13,647 bases of DNA, from assembly GCA_052387955.1 (NCBI GenBank), contig JBQTIQ010000038.1, positions 1 through 13,647 on the forward strand. Reading direction: 5' to 3'. Below are positions 5,220 to 11,762 of the stretch, in pieces (the first letter of the stretch is position 1; each line of letters opens with the position of its first letter). Below the pieces are notes generated by a model. It saw only the letters and a program-made list of their open reading frames with translations. It was not told the origin of the DNA and did not search any database. Position numbers and translations under genes: made by a program. The stretch comes from JBQTIQ01 sp052387955. Its GTDB lineage: Bacteria; Actinomycetota; Acidimicrobiia; Acidimicrobiales; JACDCH01.

Positions 5220-5635
5220 TGTTGATGCCCCGCAGGGTCAAGCACCGCAAGCAGCACCGCGGCCGGATGAAGGGTGACGCCAAGGGCGGCACCGAGGTCG
5301 TCTTCGGTGAGTACGGCATCCAGGCTCTCGAACCGGGATGGATCACCGCTCGACAGATCGAGGCCGCCCGTATCGCCATGACCCGCCACATCCGCCGCGG
5401 CGGCAAGGTGTGGATCAACCTCTTCCCCGACAAGCCCGTCACCGAGAAGCCGGCCGAGACCAGGATGGGCTCGGGCAAGGGCAACCCGGAGCGGTGGGTG
5501 GCGGTGGTCAAGCCCGGCCGGGTCATGTTCGAACTGTCCTACCCCGACGAGGCGGTGGCCCGCTCGGCCATCGACCGGGCCATCCAGAAGCTGCCCATCA
5601 AGGCCCGCTTCGTCTCCCGCGAGGAGGTGCTGTAG
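5219..5635 (+). CDS. rplP: 50S ribosomal protein L16 (uL16)
   Basis: The 138-residue product is uL16, a late-binding protein at the A-site side of the peptidyl transferase centre. Family features are MLMPRRVKHRKQHRGRM at the start, FGEYGIQALEPGWITARQIEAARIAMTRHIRRGGKVWINLFPDKPVT (29-75), KPAETRMGSGKGNPERWVAVVKPG (77-100) and KLPIKARFVSREE at the end. Arg82 occupies the position of the arginine hydroxylated in E. coli L16. ATG 5219 is preferred to ATG 5225 because MLMP is the family N-terminus and because it overlaps the stop of the bridging ORF. GAGG (5205-5208) is 10 bases upstream. Confidence 0.98.
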   Translation: MLMPRRVKHRKQHRGRMKGDAKGGTEVVFGEYGIQALEPGWITARQIEAARIAMTRHIRRGGKVWINLFPDKPVTEKPAETRMGSGKGNPERWVAVVKPGRVMFELSYPDEAVARSAIDRAIQKLPIKARFVSREEVL

Positions 5636-5637
5636 CC

Positions 5638-5868
5638 GTGGCCAACCAGCGTGCGGCCGCCGTCCGTGACCTGGCTGACGATGTCCTCATCGACCGGCTG
5701 GTCGAGACCCGCGAGGAGCTGTTCAACCTGCGGTTCCAGAACGTCACCGGCCAGCTCGACAACTACGCCCGGCTCGGCGGGCTGCGGCGGGAGATTGCCC
5801 GTATCAACACCGAGTTGCGGGCGCGCCAGATCGCCGCGTCCGACGCATTGGAGGCCGGCGATGGCTGA
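5638..5868 (+). CDS. rpmC: 50S ribosomal protein L29 (uL29)
   Basis: The 76-residue product is a two-helix uL29 from the tunnel exit rim next to L23. The signature is visible in LVETREELFNLRFQNVTGQLDNYARLGGLRREIARINTELRARQ (21-64). It has about 12 residues beyond a minimal L29 at the C-terminus. GTG 5638 is two bases after the rplP stop, and GAGGAGG (5621-5627) lies 10 bases upstream, inside the end of rplP. Its stop lies 8 bases inside rpsQ. Confidence 0.96.
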   Translation: MANQRAAAVRDLADDVLIDRLVETREELFNLRFQNVTGQLDNYARLGGLRREIARINTELRARQIAASDALEAGDG

Positions 5869-6163
5869 GAACACGACCAACGGCGCCGACGAGGCTGCCA
5901 CCGGCGCCGGCCGGCCCAACCCCCGCAAGGTCCGTGAGGGCGTGGTGACGTCGGCCAAGATGGACAAGACGGCGGTGGTCGCCGTCGTCGACCGCGTCCG
6001 CCACCCGCTCTACCGCAAGACGATGCAGCGGACCACCAAGCTCTACGTCCACGACGAGAACAACGACCTCAACGCTGGCGACCGCGTCCGCGTCACCGAG
6101 ACCCGCCCCCTGTCGAAGCAGAAGCGGTGGCGGCTCGTCGAGATCCTCGAACGGGCGAGGTGA
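5861..6163 (+). CDS. rpsQ: 30S ribosomal protein S17 (uS17)
   Basis: The 100-residue product is uS17, a primary 16S-binding OB-fold protein. Residues 23-96 carry the family pattern KVREGVVTSAKMDKTAVVAVVDRVRHPLYRKTMQRTTKLYVHDENNDLNAGDRVRVTETRPLSKQKRWRLVEIL. The first 20 residues form a Gly/Ala/Asn-rich, probably disordered extension, common in actinobacteria. ATG 5861 overlaps rpmC by 8 bases and has GGAGG (5850-5854) 6 bases upstream. The stop begins a GTGA junction with a 4-codon ORF leading to rplN. Confidence 0.97.
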   Translation: MAENTTNGADEAATGAGRPNPRKVREGVVTSAKMDKTAVVAVVDRVRHPLYRKTMQRTTKLYVHDENNDLNAGDRVRVTETRPLSKQKRWRLVEILERAR

Positions 6164-6174
6164 GCACGCCGTGA
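6160..6174 (+). other. Four-codon micro-ORF bridging rpsQ and rplN
   Basis: GTG 6160-6162 overlaps the rpsQ TGA (GTGA), and after three more sense codons (MSTP) its TGA (6172-6174) overlaps the rplN GTG (GTGA). The 7-base gap is thereby covered with four-base overlaps on each side. It is too short to be a protein gene; it is listed for its possible role in coupling. Confidence 0.3.
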
Positions 6175-6539
6175 TCCAGCAGGAGACGCGCCTCCGGGTA
6201 GCCGACAACAGCGGCGCCAAGGAAGTCCTGTGCATCAAGGTGCTCGGGGGTTCCAAGCGGCGTTACGCGTCGATCGGCGACATCTTCGTGGCCACCGTGA
6301 AGGACGCCATACCCGGCGCCGCGGTCAAGAAGGGCGACGTCGTGCGCTGCGTGGTGGTCCGGGTGAAGAAGGAAAAGGGCCGGCCCGACGGCAGCTACAT
6401 CCGCTTCGACGAGAACGCGGCCGTACTGATCAACGATCAGCAGCAGCCGCGCGGTACCCGCATCTTCGGCCCGGTCGGGCGCGAGCTGCGGGACAAGCGC
6501 TTCATGCGCATCGTGTCCCTAGCGCCGGAGGTCTTGTGA
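6171..6539 (+). CDS. rplN: 50S ribosomal protein L14 (uL14)
   Basis: The 122-residue product is the standard length for uL14, which forms an intersubunit bridge and is the docking site of the silencing factor RsfS. The whole sequence fits: MIQQETRLRVADNSGAKEVLCIKVLGGSKRRYASIGDI, VVRVKKEKGRPDGSYIRFDENAAVLIND and PRGTRIFGPVGRELRDKRFMRIVSLAPEVL. This is conventionally the first gene of the spc block, but here it follows rpsQ without a promoter-sized gap, so S10 and spc blocks appear to be one transcript. GAGG (6157-6160) is 10 bases before GTG 6171. Confidence 0.98.
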   Translation: MIQQETRLRVADNSGAKEVLCIKVLGGSKRRYASIGDIFVATVKDAIPGAAVKKGDVVRCVVVRVKKEKGRPDGSYIRFDENAAVLINDQQQPRGTRIFGPVGRELRDKRFMRIVSLAPEVL

Positions 6540-6856
6540 TGGCAGGGCTGAAGATCCGCAAGGGCGACCGGGTCCGGGTCCTGACCGGCAAGGACCGGGG
6601 CAAAGAGGGCACGGTCAGCCGCGTCCTGCCCCGCGAGGACAAGGTCATCGTCGACGGCGTCAACATCGCCAAGAAGCACCAGAAGCCCACCCGGGCCATG
6701 CAACAGGGCGGGATCATCGACAAGGACATGCCGATCCCGGTCTCCAACGTGGCCGTGCTGTCGCCCAAGGACAACCGCCCGACACGCGTCGGCTACCGCT
6801 TCGACGACGCCGGCAACAAGGTCCGCATCGCCCGCCGGACGGGAGAAGACCTGTGA
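6539..6856 (+). CDS. rplX: 50S ribosomal protein L24 (uL24)
   Basis: The 105-residue product is uL24, an assembly-initiating 23S-binding protein near the tunnel exit. The KOW motif is clear in LKIRKGDRVRVLTGKDRGKEGTVSRVLPREDKVIVDGVNIAKKHQKP (4-50). The C-terminal half lacks the cysteines found in some L24 families. ATG 6539 shares one base with the rplN TGA (TGATG) and has GGAGG (6527-6531) 7 bases upstream; GTG 6536 would add one residue but fits less well. Confidence 0.97.
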   Translation: MAGLKIRKGDRVRVLTGKDRGKEGTVSRVLPREDKVIVDGVNIAKKHQKPTRAMQQGGIIDKDMPIPVSNVAVLSPKDNRPTRVGYRFDDAGNKVRIARRTGEDL

Positions 6857-7425
6857 GCGACGTCGCGACCGCGCCGGCGCCGCGGCTCAAGCGCCGCTAC
6901 CTGGACGAGCTGCGCTCCGAGCTGATGGAGCGCCTCGGGCTGGACAACGTGATGGACGTGCCCCGGCTCGAGAAGGTCGTCCTCAACATGGGCGTGGGCA
7001 AGGCCGTCCAACAGTCCAGCCTGTTGGAAGCGGCTGTGGGCGACCTCCAGATCATCGCCGGCCAGAAGCCGGTGGTCACCCGGGCCAAGAAGTCGATCGC
7101 CGGCTTCAAGCTGCGCGAGGGCAACGCCATCGGTGTGAAGGTGACGCTGCGGGGCGAGCGCATGTGGGAGTTCATCGACCGGCTCGTGAGCCTGGCCATC
7201 CCCCGGATCCGCGACTTCCGCGGCCTGCCCACCGTCTTCGACGGCCACGGCAACTACACGTTCGGTGTCACCGAACAGCTGATCTTTCCCGAGATCGACT
7301 ACGACCGGGTCGACGTCACCCGGGGCATGGACATCACCATCGTCACCACCGCCCGCACCGACGCCGAAGGTCGCGCCCTGCTCGACGCACTCGGCTTCCC
7401 GTTCCGCAGGGAGGGCCAGCAGTAA
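6853..7425 (+). CDS. rplE: 50S ribosomal protein L5 (uL5)
   Basis: The 190-residue product is uL5, the central protuberance protein that binds 5S rRNA with L18 and contacts P-site tRNA. Typical segments are VPRLEKVVLNMGVGKAV (36-52), IAGQKPVVTRAKKSIAGFKLREGNAIGVKVTLRGERMWEFIDRLVSLAIPRIRDFRG (68-124), FDGHGNYTFGVTEQLIFPEIDYD (129-151) and GMDITIVTTARTDAEGRALLDALGFPF (158-184). GTG 6853 forms a GTGA overlap with the rplX stop, and the stop TAA shares a base with the rpsN ATG (TAATG). Confidence 0.98.
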   Translation: MSDVATAPAPRLKRRYLDELRSELMERLGLDNVMDVPRLEKVVLNMGVGKAVQQSSLLEAAVGDLQIIAGQKPVVTRAKKSIAGFKLREGNAIGVKVTLRGERMWEFIDRLVSLAIPRIRDFRGLPTVFDGHGNYTFGVTEQLIFPEIDYDRVDVTRGMDITIVTTARTDAEGRALLDALGFPFRREGQQ

Positions 7426-7610
7426 TGGCCAAGAAGGCTCTGATCGAAAAGCAGCAGCGCAAGCCCAAGTTCAAGGTGCGGGCCTACACACGGTGCCGCC
7501 GGTGCGGACGACCCCGGTCGGTGTACCGCAAGTTCGGGCTGTGCCGGATCTGCCTGCGGGAGATGGCCCACGCCGGCGAGATCCCCGGCGTGACGAAGGC
7601 GAGCTGGTGA
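7425..7610 (+). CDS. rpsN: 30S ribosomal protein S14, zinc-binding short type (uS14)
   Basis: The 61-residue product is the short (type Z) uS14 from the head of the 30S subunit. Two CxxC pairs, Cys24/Cys27 and Cys40/Cys43, form the zinc site (RCRRCGRPRSVYRKFGLCRICLRE), and the C-terminus AHAGEIPGVTKASW is the family ending. Actinobacteria often carry a second, zinc-free S14 elsewhere for zinc starvation; that cannot be judged from this window. The ATG overlaps the rplE stop by one base. Confidence 0.98.
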   Translation: MAKKALIEKQQRKPKFKVRAYTRCRRCGRPRSVYRKFGLCRICLREMAHAGEIPGVTKASW

Positions 7611-7627
7611 TGAGGGGAGGGTGTTGA
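7610..7627 (+). other. Five-codon micro-ORF between rpsN and rpsH
   Basis: ATG 7610 shares one base with the rpsN TGA (TGATG) and reads MRGGC to TGA 7625-7627, one base before the rpsH GTG. The same stretch contains the rpsH binding site GGGGAGG (7614-7620). Since rpsH has that strong site, coupling through this ORF is less needed here. Confidence 0.2.
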
Positions 7628-7628
7628 C

Positions 7629-8033
7629 GTGACCATGACCGATCCGATCGCCGACATGCTCACTCGTGTCCGCAACGCCAACGTGGCGATGCACGACCAG
7701 GTCCGCATGCCCTCCTCCAAGCAGAAGGAGGCGCTGGCCGCCATCCTCCAGCAGGAGGGCTACATCGAGGGGTTCGCGGTGGCCGACGACCCCGGGCGCC
7801 CCGGCCGGGTGCTGACCGTGACCATGAAGTACTCGCCCGAGCGGCAGCGCACGATCTCCGGTCTCCGGCGTGTGTCCAAGCCCGGCCTGCGGGTCTACAC
7901 CAAAGCCGACAAGGTCCCCCGGGTGCTGGGCGGACTGGGTGTCGCGGTGTTGTCCACCAGCACCGGCCTGATGACCGACCGGGAGGCTCGCCGCGCCCGC
8001 GTCGGCGGCGAGATCCTCTGTTTCGTGTGGTGA
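7629..8033 (+). CDS. rpsH: 30S ribosomal protein S8 (uS8)
   Basis: The 134-residue product is uS8, a primary 16S rRNA-binding protein in the platform and, in E. coli, the autogenous repressor of the spc operon. Signature parts are TMTDPIADMLTRVRNAN at the start, SKQKEALAAILQQEGYIEGF (30-49), RRVSKPGLRVYTKADKVPRVLGGLGVAVLSTSTGLMTD (80-117) and GGEILCFVW at the end. GTG 7629 is chosen over ATG 7635 because GGGGAGG (7614-7620) is then 8 bases away and because MTMTDPIADM is a common actinobacterial N-terminus. Confidence 0.98.
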   Translation: MTMTDPIADMLTRVRNANVAMHDQVRMPSSKQKEALAAILQQEGYIEGFAVADDPGRPGRVLTVTMKYSPERQRTISGLRRVSKPGLRVYTKADKVPRVLGGLGVAVLSTSTGLMTDREARRARVGGEILCFVW

Positions 8034-8038
8034 GCTGA
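8030..8038 (+). other. Two-codon start-stop between rpsH and rplF
   Basis: GTG 8030-8032 overlaps the rpsH TGA (GTGA), and after one Ser codon its TGA (8036-8038) shares a base with the rplF ATG (TGATG). rplF has no clear Shine-Dalgarno, so reinitiation is likely, but an ORF of two codons may simply reflect short-range ribosome scanning. Confidence 0.15.
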
Positions 8039-8577
8039 TGTCCCGGATCGGCAAAGCCCCCATCCCCGTCCCTGACGGCGTCGAGGTCTTCCTGGCGGGC
8101 CAACGGGTCACCGTCACCGGCCCGAAGGGCACCCTCGCCCGTGGTCTCCCGGGAGCCATCTCCGTCCGCCAGGACGACGGCCGCCTGTTGGTCGAACGTC
8201 CCGACGACGAGCGCCAGAACCGTGCCCTGCACGGCCTGACCCGCTCGCTGGTCAACAACATGGTGCTGGGCGTCACCCAGGGGTTCACCCGTGAGCTCGA
8301 GATCGTCGGTGTCGGCTACCGCGTCACCGCCCAGGGCCCGGGCCGTCTCGAGCTGGCCCTCGGGTTCAGCCACTCGGTCGTCGTCGAGGCCCCTGAAGGC
8401 ATCGAGTTCGAGGTGCCGGCCCCGACCCGCATCATCGTGCGGGGCATCGACAAGGAGACCGTCGGCCAGGTGGCGGCCAACATCCGCAAAGTCCGTCCCC
8501 CCGAGCCCTACAAGGGTAAGGGTGTCCGCTACGCCGGCGAACGCGTCGTGCGCAAAGCGGGCAAGACCGGGAAGTAG
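8038..8577 (+). CDS. rplF: 50S ribosomal protein L6 (uL6)
   Basis: The 179-residue product is uL6, built from two tandem alpha/beta repeats near the factor-binding site at the stalk base. Typical motifs are MSRIGKAPIPVPDGVEV, VTVTGPKGTL (24-33), LVNNMVLGVTQGFTRELEIVGVGYR (71-95) and the C-terminal VRPPEPYKGKGVRYAGERVVRKAGKTGK (152-179). Length is standard. Only a weak GGTGAG (8029-8034) precedes the ATG, so it probably depends on coupling to rpsH. A 117-base gap follows its TAG. Confidence 0.98.
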   Translation: MSRIGKAPIPVPDGVEVFLAGQRVTVTGPKGTLARGLPGAISVRQDDGRLLVERPDDERQNRALHGLTRSLVNNMVLGVTQGFTRELEIVGVGYRVTAQGPGRLELALGFSHSVVVEAPEGIEFEVPAPTRIIVRGIDKETVGQVAANIRKVRPPEPYKGKGVRYAGERVVRKAGKTGK

Positions 8578-8585
8578 CCGAATCA

Positions 8586-8681
8586 ATGAGCGAGCTTGCC
8601 AGCGAATCAGCCAGCACAGTGGGTTTGCCGATCGGTGGCCACGCGTGCAACGTGGTGACGGCCGCCGCGGGCGCCAGATGA
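8586..8681 (+). CDS. Possible 31-residue ORF in the rplF-rplR gap
   Basis: ATG 8586 lies 8 bases after the rplF stop and the frame runs to TGA 8679-8681. That stop overlaps (ATGA) the ATG of a 6-codon frame (8678-8698, MTMGNR), whose TGA in turn overlaps the rplR ATG (ATGA). Together they span the gap. The peptide begins MSELASESASTVG and is Ala/Ser-rich; I recognise no family. No good Shine-Dalgarno precedes it. The 5' part of the DNA has a CGAATCA direct repeat (8579-8585 and 8603-8609) and looks like a degenerate intergenic repeat, so the ORF may be incidental. Confidence 0.25.
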   Translation: MSELASESASTVGLPIGGHACNVVTAAAGAR

Positions 8682-8694
8682 CCATGGGGAACCG

Positions 8695-9057
8695 ATGAGC
8701 ACCGCCCAGGACAAGAGGACTGCACGGCTCCGGCGGCATCGCCGGGTGCGCAAGAAGGTGCGGGGCAGCTCGGCGCGTCCCCGGCTGGCCGTGTTCCGGT
8801 CCAACAAGCACATCTCGGCCCAGGTCATCGACGACGTCACCGGCCGTACGCTGGCGGCGGCGTCGACCACCGAGGCCGACAAGCGCGACGGCGCCACCGG
8901 CAACATCGCCGCCGCCACGACGATCGGTCAGCTGGTGGCCGAGCGGGCCAAGGCTGCCGGGGTCTCCCAGGTGGTCTTCGACCGTGGCGGGTTCCAGTAC
9001 CACGGCCGTGTCGCCGCCCTCGCCGAAGCCGCCCGTAACGCAGGTCTGGAGTTCTAG
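8695..9057 (+). CDS. rplR: 50S ribosomal protein L18 (uL18)
   Basis: The 120-residue product is uL18, which binds 5S rRNA in the central protuberance. Visible are the basic N-terminus (RTARLRRHRRVRKKVRG, 8-24), RPRLAVFRSNKHISAQVIDD (29-48) and the C-terminal signature FDRGGFQYHGRVAALAEAARNAGLEF (95-120). ATG 8695 has GGGGA (8686-8690) only 4 bases upstream, a short spacing, and overlaps the stop of the 6-codon frame. The TAG shares its last base with the rpsE GTG. Confidence 0.97.
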   Translation: MSTAQDKRTARLRRHRRVRKKVRGSSARPRLAVFRSNKHISAQVIDDVTGRTLAAASTTEADKRDGATGNIAAATTIGQLVAERAKAAGVSQVVFDRGGFQYHGRVAALAEAARNAGLEF

Positions 9058-9647
9058 TGGCACGAAACGAACGAGAGGTCGCCAACCCCCGGGCCTCGGG
9101 CGACGCATCCCTGCGGGAGTCACGGGTCATCAACATCAACCGGGTGGCCAAGGTCGTGAAGGGAGGGCGGCGGTTCTCGTTCACCGCGCTGGTCGTGATC
9201 GGCGACGGCAACGGTCGCGTCGGGCTCGGCTACGGCAAGGCCAAGGAAGTGCCCCTGGCGATCCAGAAAGGCACCGAGGAAGCGCGCAAGAACCTGTTCT
9301 CGGTCCCCCTCGCCGGTTCGACGATCACCCATCCGATCATCGGCCGGATGGGTGCGGGCCGTGTCCTCATGAAGCCCGCCGCTCCCGGTACCGGCGTCAT
9401 CGCCGGCGGCGCGGCCCGGGCCATCCTTGAAGAGGCCGGCATCCACGACGTGCTGTGCAAGTCGTTGGGCTCCTCCAACCACATCAACGTCGCCCGGGCC
9501 ACCATCGCCGGCCTGCAGGCGCTGAAGCGGCCCGACCAGGTGGCACGGCTGCGCGGCCTTTCCGCCGAGGAGTTCGTACCCAAGGGCCTCCTCGAGGCCT
9601 ACCGGCTCTCCGAGCGCGGCCCGGTCCAGGTGCAAGAGGTCCGATGA
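9057..9647 (+). CDS. rpsE: 30S ribosomal protein S5 (uS5)
   Basis: The 196-residue product is uS5, part of the decoding-accuracy region and mRNA entry helicase with S3 and S4. The N-terminal double-stranded-RNA-binding-like domain (about 23-86) contains VININRVAKVVKGGRRFSFTALVVIGDGNGRVGLGYGKAKEVPLAIQKG, and the C-terminal domain contains GRVLMKPAAPGTGVIAGGAARAILEEAGIHDVLCKSLGSSNHINVARATIAGL (101-153). A short Arg/Ser N-terminus and a C-terminal tail of about 25 residues are in the normal range. It starts at GTG 9057, overlapping rplR by one base, with GGAG (9048-9051) 5 bases upstream, and ends in an ATGA junction with rpmD. Confidence 0.98.
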   Translation: MARNEREVANPRASGDASLRESRVININRVAKVVKGGRRFSFTALVVIGDGNGRVGLGYGKAKEVPLAIQKGTEEARKNLFSVPLAGSTITHPIIGRMGAGRVLMKPAAPGTGVIAGGAARAILEEAGIHDVLCKSLGSSNHINVARATIAGLQALKRPDQVARLRGLSAEEFVPKGLLEAYRLSERGPVQVQEVR

Positions 9648-9919
9648 GCGCCGATGTAGAGCCCTCATCGCAGTCCCAGATCAAGGTGACCCAGGTCCGG
9701 TCCGGTATCGGGTCCAAGCCCCGTCAGCGGGGCACGCTGCGCGCCCTCGGCCTCGGCCGCATCGGCAAGTCCAATACGTTGCCCGACCGGCCCGAGATCC
9801 GGGGCATGGTGGCCAAGGTCCCCCATCTGGTGACCGTCACTGCGCTGCCATCGCAGGGGGCGCTTCAGGCCGACGGCGCCAGCGCCAGCTCGCACCGGAC
9901 CAAGGAGGTGGGATCGTGA
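9644..9919 (+). CDS. rpmD: 50S ribosomal protein L30 (uL30), extended at both ends
   Basis: Residues 12-68 are a bacterial uL30: QIKVTQVRSGIGSKPRQRGTLRALGLGRIGKSNTLPDRPEIRGMVAKVPHLVTV. Most bacterial L30 proteins are about 60 residues. This one has 91, with an acidic/Ser N-terminal extension (2-11) and a C-terminal tail of about 23 residues rich in Ala, Gly and Ser (69-91). It starts at ATG 9644 in an ATGA overlap with rpsE and ends in a GTGA overlap with rplO. The C-terminal tail is what brings the frame to the rplO start, so it may exist partly to keep the coupling. Confidence 0.95.
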   Translation: MSADVEPSSQSQIKVTQVRSGIGSKPRQRGTLRALGLGRIGKSNTLPDRPEIRGMVAKVPHLVTVTALPSQGALQADGASASSHRTKEVGS

Positions 9920-10404
9920 AGGTCCATGACCTGGCCCCGCCGCCGGGATCGAACACCGCCCGTCGGCGTGTCGGACGAGGTACCGCCGGCAAGGGCGGCA
10001 AGACCGCCGGCCGGGGCACCAAGGGCCAGGGAGCCCGGGACACGATCCCGATGAACTTCGAGGGCGGGCAGATGCCCCTCCACATGAGGGTGCCCAAGCT
10101 CAAGGGCTTCAAGAACCCGTTCCGGGTCGAGTACCAGGCCATCAACCTCGACACGCTCGAGTCGTGCGGCCTCGACGAGATCAGTCCCGAGACCCTGCAC
10201 GCCGGCGGCCTGGCCCACAAGGGCGCGCTCATCAAGGTCCTGGCCCGGGGCGAGCTGACCCGCGCCCTCACCGTGCGCGCCCACGGCTTCTCGGCCGCCG
10301 CCGAAAGCGCCATCACCAGCGTGGGCGGTACGGTGGAAGTCCTGCCGCTGCCGTGGGGCAACGGTCGCCCGCCTGCCCAGGGGAACCAGCACACCAACCG
10401 CTAG
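9916..10404 (+). CDS. rplO: 50S ribosomal protein L15 (uL15)
   Basis: The 162-residue product is uL15, an assembly protein that penetrates 23S rRNA. The glycine/basic N-terminal arm is clear (VHDLAPPPGSNTARRRVGRGTAGKGGKTAGRGTKGQGAR, 3-41), followed by FEGGQMPLHMRVPKLKGFKNPFRVEYQAINL (48-78) and the globular domain with GALIKVLARGELTRALTVRAHGFSAAAESAI (103-133). The C-terminal 20 residues (PWGNGRPPAQGNQHTNR) are a polar tail. The start is GTG 9916 in a GTGA overlap with rpmD. A 32-base gap without bridging ORF separates it from secY. Confidence 0.98.
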   Translation: MKVHDLAPPPGSNTARRRVGRGTAGKGGKTAGRGTKGQGARDTIPMNFEGGQMPLHMRVPKLKGFKNPFRVEYQAINLDTLESCGLDEISPETLHAGGLAHKGALIKVLARGELTRALTVRAHGFSAAAESAITSVGGTVEVLPLPWGNGRPPAQGNQHTNR

Positions 10405-10436
10405 TCGGCCCCCTTGGCTCTTCCGGAGACGTCGCC

Positions 10437-11762
10437 GTGCTCACCAGCCTCAAGAACATGTTCAAGATCCCGGACCTCCGGAACAAGGTCTTGTTCACGT
10501 TGCTCATGCTCGCCCTGTACCGGCTCGGTTCACACATACCGGTGCCGGGTATCGACCTGGGCGCGGTCAAGCAGCTCCAGAACTCCGCCGACCAGGGTGG
10601 CGTGGTCAGCTTCCTGCAGCTGTTCTCGGGTGGCGCGCTCACCAGCTTCGCGGTGTTCGCCCTCGGGATCATGCCGTACATCACCAGCTCGATCATCATG
10701 CAGATCCTCACGGTGGTGATCCCCAAGCTCGAGCAGTGGCAGCAGCAAGGCGCCGTCGGCCAGCGCAAGATCACCCAGTGGACCCGGTACCTCACCATGG
10801 CCATCGCCCTGGTGCAGTCGGCCGGCTACGCCTACCTGTTCCACAACGGTGGCGGAGGGTTCTTCTCCGGCGCCCAGCTACCCACCGACCTCGACTTGTT
10901 CGGCGGCCCCCAGAACTACAACTTCAACCGGGTGTCGCTGGTCGTGCTGACCCTCGTCGCCGGTACCGCCCTGTTGATGTGGATGGGCGAGCTGATCACC
11001 CAGAGGGGTATCGGCAACGGGATGTCGTTGCTGATCATGGGCTCGGTCGTCTCGACCATGCCCGCCCAGGGAGGCCAGATCCAGGCCGAGAAGGGCACGG
11101 CCTGGCTCATCGCCCTGTCCGCGGTGGGCATCCTCATCCTCGTCGGCATCGTGTTCATCGAGCTGGGCCAACGACGAATACCGGTGCAGTTCGCCAAACG
11201 GGTGGTCGGCCGGCGGATGTACGGCGGCCAGAGCACCTACATCCCGCTCAAGGTCAACCAGGCCGGGATCATCCCGATCATCTTCGCCGCCTCGGTGCTC
11301 TACCTGCCCGTGATCCTGGGCAACGTGCTACCCGCAGAGGGGTGGGGCGCAGCGGTGCAGCGAGCGATCAACAACCACGTGGTGAAGCAGGACAGCCTGG
11401 TCCACATCGCCCTGTACGGCCTGTTGATCGTGGGTTTCACGTACTTCTACACGATGATCACGTTCGACCCCCATCAGCAGGCTGACAACATCCGCAAGCA
11501 GGGCGGCTTCATCCCCGGCATCCGGCCCGGCCCCCAGACCGAGCGCTACCTGGCCAAGATCGTGAACCGCATCACGCTGCCGGGGGCACTCTTCATCGCC
11601 GCCATCGCGCTGATGCCGGCGATCCTGCTGGCGGTGGCCAACATCAACAACTTCCCCTTCGCCGGGACGACCCTGTTGATCGCGGTGGGCGTCGGGCTGG
11701 AGACGATGAAGCAGATCGACAGCCAGTTGATGATGCGCAACTACGACGGGTTCCTGAAGTGA
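10437..11762 (+). CDS. secY: Preprotein translocase subunit SecY
   Basis: The 441-residue product is SecY, the ten-helix channel of the SecYEG translocon in the cytoplasmic membrane. Recognisable parts are the N-terminal IPDLRNKVLFTLLMLALYRLGSHIPVPGID (11-40), the plug and TM2 region QLFSGGALTSFAVFALGIMPYITSSIIMQIL (61-91), ITQRGIGNGMSLLI (187-200), the QRRIPVQFAKR cytoplasmic loop (245-255), and GGFIPGIRPGPQTERYL (356-371), the ribosome- and SecA-binding loop. It starts at GTG 10437, with GGAG (10425-10428) 8 bases upstream; translation upstream of that is open but not SecY-like. Its TGA lies in a GTGA overlap with a 22-codon ORF leading to adk. Placement after rplO is the bacterial standard. 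Confidence 0.99.
   Translation: MLTSLKNMFKIPDLRNKVLFTLLMLALYRLGSHIPVPGIDLGAVKQLQNSADQGGVVSFLQLFSGGALTSFAVFALGIMPYITSSIIMQILTVVIPKLEQWQQQGAVGQRKITQWTRYLTMAIALVQSAGYAYLFHNGGGGFFSGAQLPTDLDLFGGPQNYNFNRVSLVVLTLVAGTALLMWMGELITQRGIGNGMSLLIMGSVVSTMPAQGGQIQAEKGTAWLIALSAVGILILVGIVFIELGQRRIPVQFAKRVVGRRMYGGQSTYIPLKVNQAGIIPIIFAASVLYLPVILGNVLPAEGWGAAVQRAINNHVVKQDSLVHIALYGLLIVGFTYFYTMITFDPHQQADNIRKQGGFIPGIRPGPQTERYLAKIVNRITLPGALFIAAIALMPAILLAVANINNFPFAGTTLLIAVGVGLETMKQIDSQLMMRNYDGFLK

Noticed and set aside
7624..7629. TTGACG resembling a -35 box before rpsH
   Set aside because: No -10 at suitable spacing; it lies between an SD and a start codon inside a coupled operon.
7660..9123. Minus-strand open frame of 487 codons opposite rpsH to rplR
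   Set aside because: Spans several certain genes and their junctions, with no recognisable domain and no promoter or binding site; a GC-driven shadow.
10405..10436. Possible promoter or bridging ORF in the rplO-secY gap
   Set aside because: No -35/-10 pair and no frame with junctions at both ends; secY has its own GGAG at 8 bases, so ordinary initiation explains it.
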